This document shows positions 5,443-9,393 of a DNA stretch of 9,393 nt, piece by piece. Position 1 is the first letter of the stretch; the number at the start of each line of letters is the position of its first letter. Origin of the DNA: Vulcanimicrobiota bacterium. Its GTDB lineage: Bacteria; Eremiobacterota; Eremiobacteria; Baltobacterales; Baltobacteraceae. The stretch spans positions 1-9,393 of the forward strand of contig JASHZC010000223.1 of NCBI GenBank assembly GCA_030042755.1, written 5' to 3'. The notes under the pieces were generated by a model, which searched no databases, was not told the origin of the DNA, and saw only the letters and a program-made list of their open reading frames with translations. The translations under genes were made by a program, and so were the position numbers.

Positions 5443-8400
5443 ATGAGCCAAGGTTACTACCGTTACCCGACCATCTCGGGCGACCGCGTCGTGTTTGTCT
5501 GTGAAGATGATCTCTGGAGAGTACCCGCCAGCGGCGGTACTGCAACTCGCCTAACGGCGAGCTTCGGTACGTGCACGACACCGCGGCTCTCACCCGACGG
5601 CGAGCACATCGCGTTCGTTTCAACCGACGACGGTAACCCCGAAGTGTACGTGATGCCTGCGGCCGGCGGAAAACCGCAGCGCCTGACGTTCCTCGGCTCG
5701 ACGGTCGCGCACGTAATCGGATGGAGTGCAGACGGACGCGACATTTATTTCGCGGCGAACGCTCGCGCATGGTACGAAGGTGAGACACGTCCGTTCGCAA
5801 TTGCGCGCGAAGGCGGCGAAGCGCGCGACTTTCGAATCGGTCACGCTCGCACGTTTTCGTTTGGTCCCGGTGGCGCGATGGTGCTCGGCCGCAACGCATT
5901 CGATCCCGCGCGCTGGAAGCGCTATCGTGGCGGCACCGCGGGCGAGATTTGGATCGATCCTGCGAACCGCGGCGATTTCGAACGGCTCCGTCTTCCCGAC
6001 GGCAATCCCACGTGGCCGATGTGGATCGGCGATCGTATCTATTTTCTTGCCGATCACGAAGGCATCGGCAACATCTATTCCTGCGCGCTCGACGGAAGCG
6101 ACGTCACGCGTCACTCCAACGAATCCGAGTATTACGCGCGCTTTCCCTCGACCGACGGAACCCGTATCGTCTATCAAAGCGGCGGCGCGATAAGCGCGAT
6201 CGACATAGCTTCCGGAGAAATCCGAACGATCGAGATCGACGCGCCGTCATCCGAACCGCAAACGGCGCGCCGCTTCGAACATGCGAGCGAAGATCTCGAG
6301 CACGTCGCACCGAGTCCTGACGGCACCAAGCTGGCTTTCGTGTCGCGCGGCCAAGCATTCAGCATGCCGCTTTTCGAGGGCGCAGTGATTCGCTACGGCG
6401 ACAACAGCCGCGTGCGCACGCGCTTGACCGAATGGCTCAAGGATGGAAAACGCTTCGCGTGCGTTACGGACCCCAATGGGTTCGAACAGATCGCCGTGCA
6501 AAAGGCTGATGCTGCCGTAGAGCCCAAACTGCTGACCACCGGCGACATCGGCCGCGTCACCGAGCTGACCGTTTCGCCGGCGAACGATACGATTGCATTC
6601 GCCAATCACCGGCACGAACTGTGCGCGATCGATCTGGATGACGGGAAGGTGCACGTCCTCGACGTGAGCCCGGCTGGACGCATCACCGATCTCGCGTTTT
6701 CGCCTGACGGACGATACATCGCGTACGTCTGGTCGCCCACGCGCGGTGCATCGATCATTCGCATCGCCAAAGTACGTTCGGGAAAGGTGCATGACGTGAC
6801 GTCTGCGCTGCGCGTCGATCGGTCGCCGGCGTGGGACCCCGAAGGGAAATATCTTTACTTTATTTCGACACGCGACTTTCACCCGGTCTACGACGCGCTG
6901 CAATTCGACCTGAGCTTCCCGCAAGCGGAGCGCCCGTTCGTCGTGACGTTGCGCACTGACGTGCCCTCGCCGTTCGTACCGCAACCGCGCCCGGTTCATC
7001 GCGAGCACGATCACGTTCACGATAAAAGTGACGAAAAGAAGAACGGCAAAGTGGAAGAGGCGCGAATCGAGATCGACTTCGGCGGCATCTCGGGACGCGT
7101 GCTCGGCTTTCCGGTCGACGAGGCCGAGTACGGTCAGCTGGTCGCGGTGAAAGGCCGCGTGCTCTACACGCGCTTTCCGGTGAAGGGAATCGCGAACGGG
7201 AGCGACGACGAGGACGACGATTCCGCGCTCGGTACGCTGCTGGCTTACGATTTCGAGAATCTCCGCCAGGCAACGGTTGCGACGGAAGCCGGTCAGATTC
7301 GTTTGGGCAACGATGGACGCACGCTGCTCTATCGCTCGCACGACCGTCTCCGCGCGATCGACGCGAGCGCCGATCTTGGCGAAGACGAGCCGGAGAAACC
7401 GGCGAACGAACCCGGGCGCAAAAGCGGCTGGATCGATCTCGATCGCGCCAACGTCGAGGTCGAACCGCGTGACGAATGGGCGCAGATGTATCGCGAAGCG
7501 TGGCGCTTGCAGACCGAACATTTCTGGGTCGAAGACATGAGCGACATCGATTGGGACCGCGTCTACGACCGCTACAAAGCGATCCTTCCGCGCGTGCGCA
7601 CGCGCACCGAGCTTTCCGACGTCATTTGGGAGATGCAGGGCGAGCTCGGGACGTCGCATGCCTACGAGTTCGGTGGCGACCACCGCGTGCCGCCGCAGTA
7701 CCAGCGCGGTTTTCTCGGAGCGGATCTCGCGTGGGACGAACAGCGCGGCGGCTATCGTATCGAACGCATCTATCGCGGCGATTCCTGGAATCGAAGCGAA
7801 GATTCGCCGCTCGCCGAACCCGGACTCGACATTCAGGAAGGCGACGTTATCGTCGCGCTCGCCGGCAGACGCCTCTCGCGCGACGTTTCTCCCGATCGTC
7901 TGCTCGTGAACGGCGCCGGCAAAGACGTTTCCATTACGATTCGAACGCGCAAGGACGAAGAACGCACGGTACTCGTGAAGGCGCTCGCGAGCGAATCGCT
8001 GCTTCGGTATCGCGCCTGGGTCGAAGCCAAGCGACGCTACGTGCACGACATCACGAACGGCCGCGTCGGTTACGTCCACATCCCAGACATGGGGCCGTGG
8101 GGCTTTGCGGAATTTCATCGCGGGTATCTCAACGAGTTCGACCGCAAAGGGTTGGTCGTCGACGTGCGCTACAACCGCGGCGGACACGTTTCGCCGCTGC
8201 TGCTCGAGAAATTAGCGCGGCGTCGCGTCGGTTACGACGTCCCGCGCTACGGAACCGCGATCCCCTATCCTCCCGAATCGGTCGCCGGCCCGATGATCGC
8301 GCTCACGAATCAATTTGCGGGCTCCGACGGTGACATTTTCAGCCACTGCTTCAAGCTCTACAAACTTGGTCCGCTCGTCGGAAAGCGTACGTGGGGCGGC

Positions 8401-8676
8401 GTGATCGGCGTGAACCCGTACCATCATCTCGTCGACGGCACGCTCACGACGCAGCCGGAATATTCGTTCTGGTTCTCGGACGTCGGTTGGAAGGTCGAGA
8501 ACTACGGTACCGATCCCGACTACGACGTCGACTACGCACCGCAAGACTATCGCGACGGCCGCGATCCGCAACTGGATTTCGCGCTGCGATTGATGGATCG
8601 CGCACTCGAGCATACGATCGAATTGCGCCCCGACCTCTCGACGCGTCCCTCTTTGCCGTTGCCGACGCTGGTGTAA
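5443..8676 (+). CDS. Tricorn protease (S41 family, cytoplasmic)
   Basis: A 1077-residue bacterial tricorn protease, close to the 1071 residues of the Thermoplasma enzyme. Domains in order: a six-bladed propeller (about 1-310, starting YYRYPTISGD with DDLWRVPASGG), a seven-bladed propeller (about 315-655), C1 (from about W663), PDZ (about 756-845) and C2. Every catalytic residue can be placed: S738-H739 in GTSHAYE, G914 in NRGGH, nucleophile S961 and D962 in FAGSDGD, and E1019 in KVENYG. The spacing of 58 residues between S961 and E1019 equals that between S965 and E1023 of the archaeal enzyme. D962 matches the Asp that favours basic P1 residues. The start at 5443 gives the normal family N-terminus; an upstream ATG at 5317 would overlap uppS and add 42 unlike residues. 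There is no signal peptide, so it acts in the cytoplasm, cutting peptides left by larger proteases. The seven-bladed propeller carries His/Lys/Glu-rich (519-539) and acidic (587-594) loops. The ribosome-binding site is weak. A glycoside hydrolase gene follows after 10 bases. Confidence 0.95.
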   Translation: MSQGYYRYPTISGDRVVFVCEDDLWRVPASGGTATRLTASFGTCTTPRLSPDGEHIAFVSTDDGNPEVYVMPAAGGKPQRLTFLGSTVAHVIGWSADGRDIYFAANARAWYEGETRPFAIAREGGEARDFRIGHARTFSFGPGGAMVLGRNAFDPARWKRYRGGTAGEIWIDPANRGDFERLRLPDGNPTWPMWIGDRIYFLADHEGIGNIYSCALDGSDVTRHSNESEYYARFPSTDGTRIVYQSGGAISAIDIASGEIRTIEIDAPSSEPQTARRFEHASEDLEHVAPSPDGTKLAFVSRGQAFSMPLFEGAVIRYGDNSRVRTRLTEWLKDGKRFACVTDPNGFEQIAVQKADAAVEPKLLTTGDIGRVTELTVSPANDTIAFANHRHELCAIDLDDGKVHVLDVSPAGRITDLAFSPDGRYIAYVWSPTRGASIIRIAKVRSGKVHDVTSALRVDRSPAWDPEGKYLYFISTRDFHPVYDALQFDLSFPQAERPFVVTLRTDVPSPFVPQPRPVHREHDHVHDKSDEKKNGKVEEARIEIDFGGISGRVLGFPVDEAEYGQLVAVKGRVLYTRFPVKGIANGSDDEDDDSALGTLLAYDFENLRQATVATEAGQIRLGNDGRTLLYRSHDRLRAIDASADLGEDEPEKPANEPGRKSGWIDLDRANVEVEPRDEWAQMYREAWRLQTEHFWVEDMSDIDWDRVYDRYKAILPRVRTRTELSDVIWEMQGELGTSHAYEFGGDHRVPPQYQRGFLGADLAWDEQRGGYRIERIYRGDSWNRSEDSPLAEPGLDIQEGDVIVALAGRRLSRDVSPDRLLVNGAGKDVSITIRTRKDEERTVLVKALASESLLRYRAWVEAKRRYVHDITNGRVGYVHIPDMGPWGFAEFHRGYLNEFDRKGLVVDVRYNRGGHVSPLLLEKLARRRVGYDVPRYGTAIPYPPESVAGPMIALTNQFAGSDGDIFSHCFKLYKLGPLVGKRTWGGVIGVNPYHHLVDGTLTTQPEYSFWFSDVGWKVENYGTDPDYDVDYAPQDYRDGRDPQLDFALRLMDRALEHTIELRPDLSTRPSLPLPTLV

Positions 8677-8686
8677 TTGCCGGCGC

Positions 8687-9393
8687 ATGCGATGGCAGTC
8701 GCATCGCTCGATCTTGGTCCTCGCCTTGCTTGGCACGGCTTGCGGCAATGGCGCGCATGCCGTGCCCGTTGACATCGTAGCCAACGCCGGCCAACTGGGC
8801 ACGCCGATGACGGCCGATCAAATCGGCGCGAATCTTTCGCTGTATTATCCCGAATCGGTGGATCCGGGACTGCGAACGCGACTCAAACAGGCCGGCGTGA
8901 AGCTGTTGCGTTGGCCCGGTGGATCGCTCGCCGACAGCTATCACTGGAAAACCAACCGATACTTCGTACCGCACGGCGTGGAGTGCCAAGAGGTGCGCGA
9001 GCCGCCCGAGCTCGAGTTCAATAACTTCATGCGGCGGATGGTCAAACCGGGCGGCTTCGATCTCAATATTGCGGTGAATTATGGATCGAACGAAGACTGT
9101 ACCGCCGGAGGCAGTGCGGAAGAGGCAGCGCAGTGGGTTCGGGAAAGCAACGTCGTGCACAACTACGGTGTGAAGTATTGGGCCGTCGGGAACGAACAGT
9201 ACTTTAATGCCAAGAATCCGACGACCGTGGATCTGAATTCGCCGCCGCACGACGCCAGCACGTATGCGAGCCGGGTTGCAAACGAGTTCTATCCGCAGAT
9301 GAAGGCCGTCGATCCGACGATCCAGATCGGCGTAAACGTCGTCGCCGGAACGCAGAAGGGCGAGAATACCGTTGCGAACTGGGACGACATCGT
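8687..9393 (+). CDS. Secreted clan GH-A glycoside hydrolase, arabinofuranosidase-like, 3' end missing
   Basis: An open frame of 235 complete codons runs off the window. Residues 1-25 form a signal peptide: a basic start (MRWQSHR), a hydrophobic core (ILVLALLGTA) and an AHA site before VPVD. Cys19 is present, but Gly at -3 makes a lipoprotein signal less likely. The mature part shows RWPGGSLADSYHW (residues 75-87), like the RxPGG...Y.W block of alpha-L-arabinofuranosidases and relatives, and YWAVGNEQY (164-172). There Glu170 sits in the GNE motif that carries the acid/base residue of clan GH-A enzymes such as GH51, GH39 and GH79. The nucleophile Glu would lie beyond the window. The exact family and substrate are not settled; arabinan, xylan side chains or a glucuronide are possible. 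It starts 10 bases after the tricorn stop, so read-through transcription is likely. ATG at 8687 has no clear ribosome-binding site but gives a complete signal peptide. Confidence 0.82.
   Translation, partial: MRWQSHRSILVLALLGTACGNGAHAVPVDIVANAGQLGTPMTADQIGANLSLYYPESVDPGLRTRLKQAGVKLLRWPGGSLADSYHWKTNRYFVPHGVECQEVREPPELEFNNFMRRMVKPGGFDLNIAVNYGSNEDCTAGGSAEEAAQWVRESNVVHNYGVKYWAVGNEQYFNAKNPTTVDLNSPPHDASTYASRVANEFYPQMKAVDPTIQIGVNVVAGTQKGENTVANWDDI

Noticed and set aside
6247..8187. 646-codon open frame on the minus strand opposite the tricorn gene
   Set aside because: It lies wholly antisense to a gene with every catalytic motif in place. Long antisense frames are expected in GC-rich coding DNA, and its translation (Arg/Val/Asp-rich) resembles no family.

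Overview
The window looks like ordinary chromosomal DNA from a GC-rich free-living bacterium. Genes are closely packed, GTG and possibly TTG starts occur, and no mobile element, tRNA, rRNA or CRISPR array is visible. A MeaB GTPase, a complete bacterial tricorn protease and secreted glycoside hydrolases together suggest a soil heterotroph from a deep-branching phylum such as Eremiobacterota (WPS-2) or Acidobacteriota. That placement is a weak guess from gene style and not from any marker gene.

Layout, left to right. The first 85 bases may hold the start of a leftward gene that runs off the edge. Next come two leftward genes read from right to left: meaB (958-1929), then, 2 bases after its stop, an unrecognised exported protein with a helical middle (161-955). 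Divergent from meaB is a rightward pair: a secreted beta-lactamase-fold serine hydrolase (1957-3279), then, 9 bases later, a secreted GH125 exo-alpha-1,6-mannosidase (3289-4665). uppS, encoding a cis-prenyltransferase, runs leftward (4653-5369) and overlaps the end of the GH125 gene tail to tail by 13 bases. Divergent from uppS, across a 73-base gap holding a 17-base palindrome, is a 1077-residue tricorn protease (5443-8676) with its whole catalytic set intact. Ten bases after it begins a secreted clan GH-A glycoside hydrolase resembling alpha-L-arabinofuranosidases, cut by the window end (8687-9393). No stretch over 300 bases lacks a gene; the longest gaps are about 75 bases.

How the genes may work together (inference). 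Three exported hydrolases (serine hydrolase, GH125, GH-A enzyme) point to scavenging of external polysaccharide or glycoprotein. GH125 enzymes remove alpha-1,6-mannose, as found in fungal or yeast mannan and N-glycan cores. The cytoplasmic tricorn protease would degrade peptides downstream of larger proteases. MeaB protects B12-dependent acyl-CoA mutases, but no mutase is in view. UppS makes the lipid carrier for cell wall synthesis and seems unrelated to its neighbours. I found no clear undescribed system. The best leads are the palindrome over the uppS start region, the serine hydrolase-GH125 pair, and the unknown exported protein tied to meaB.
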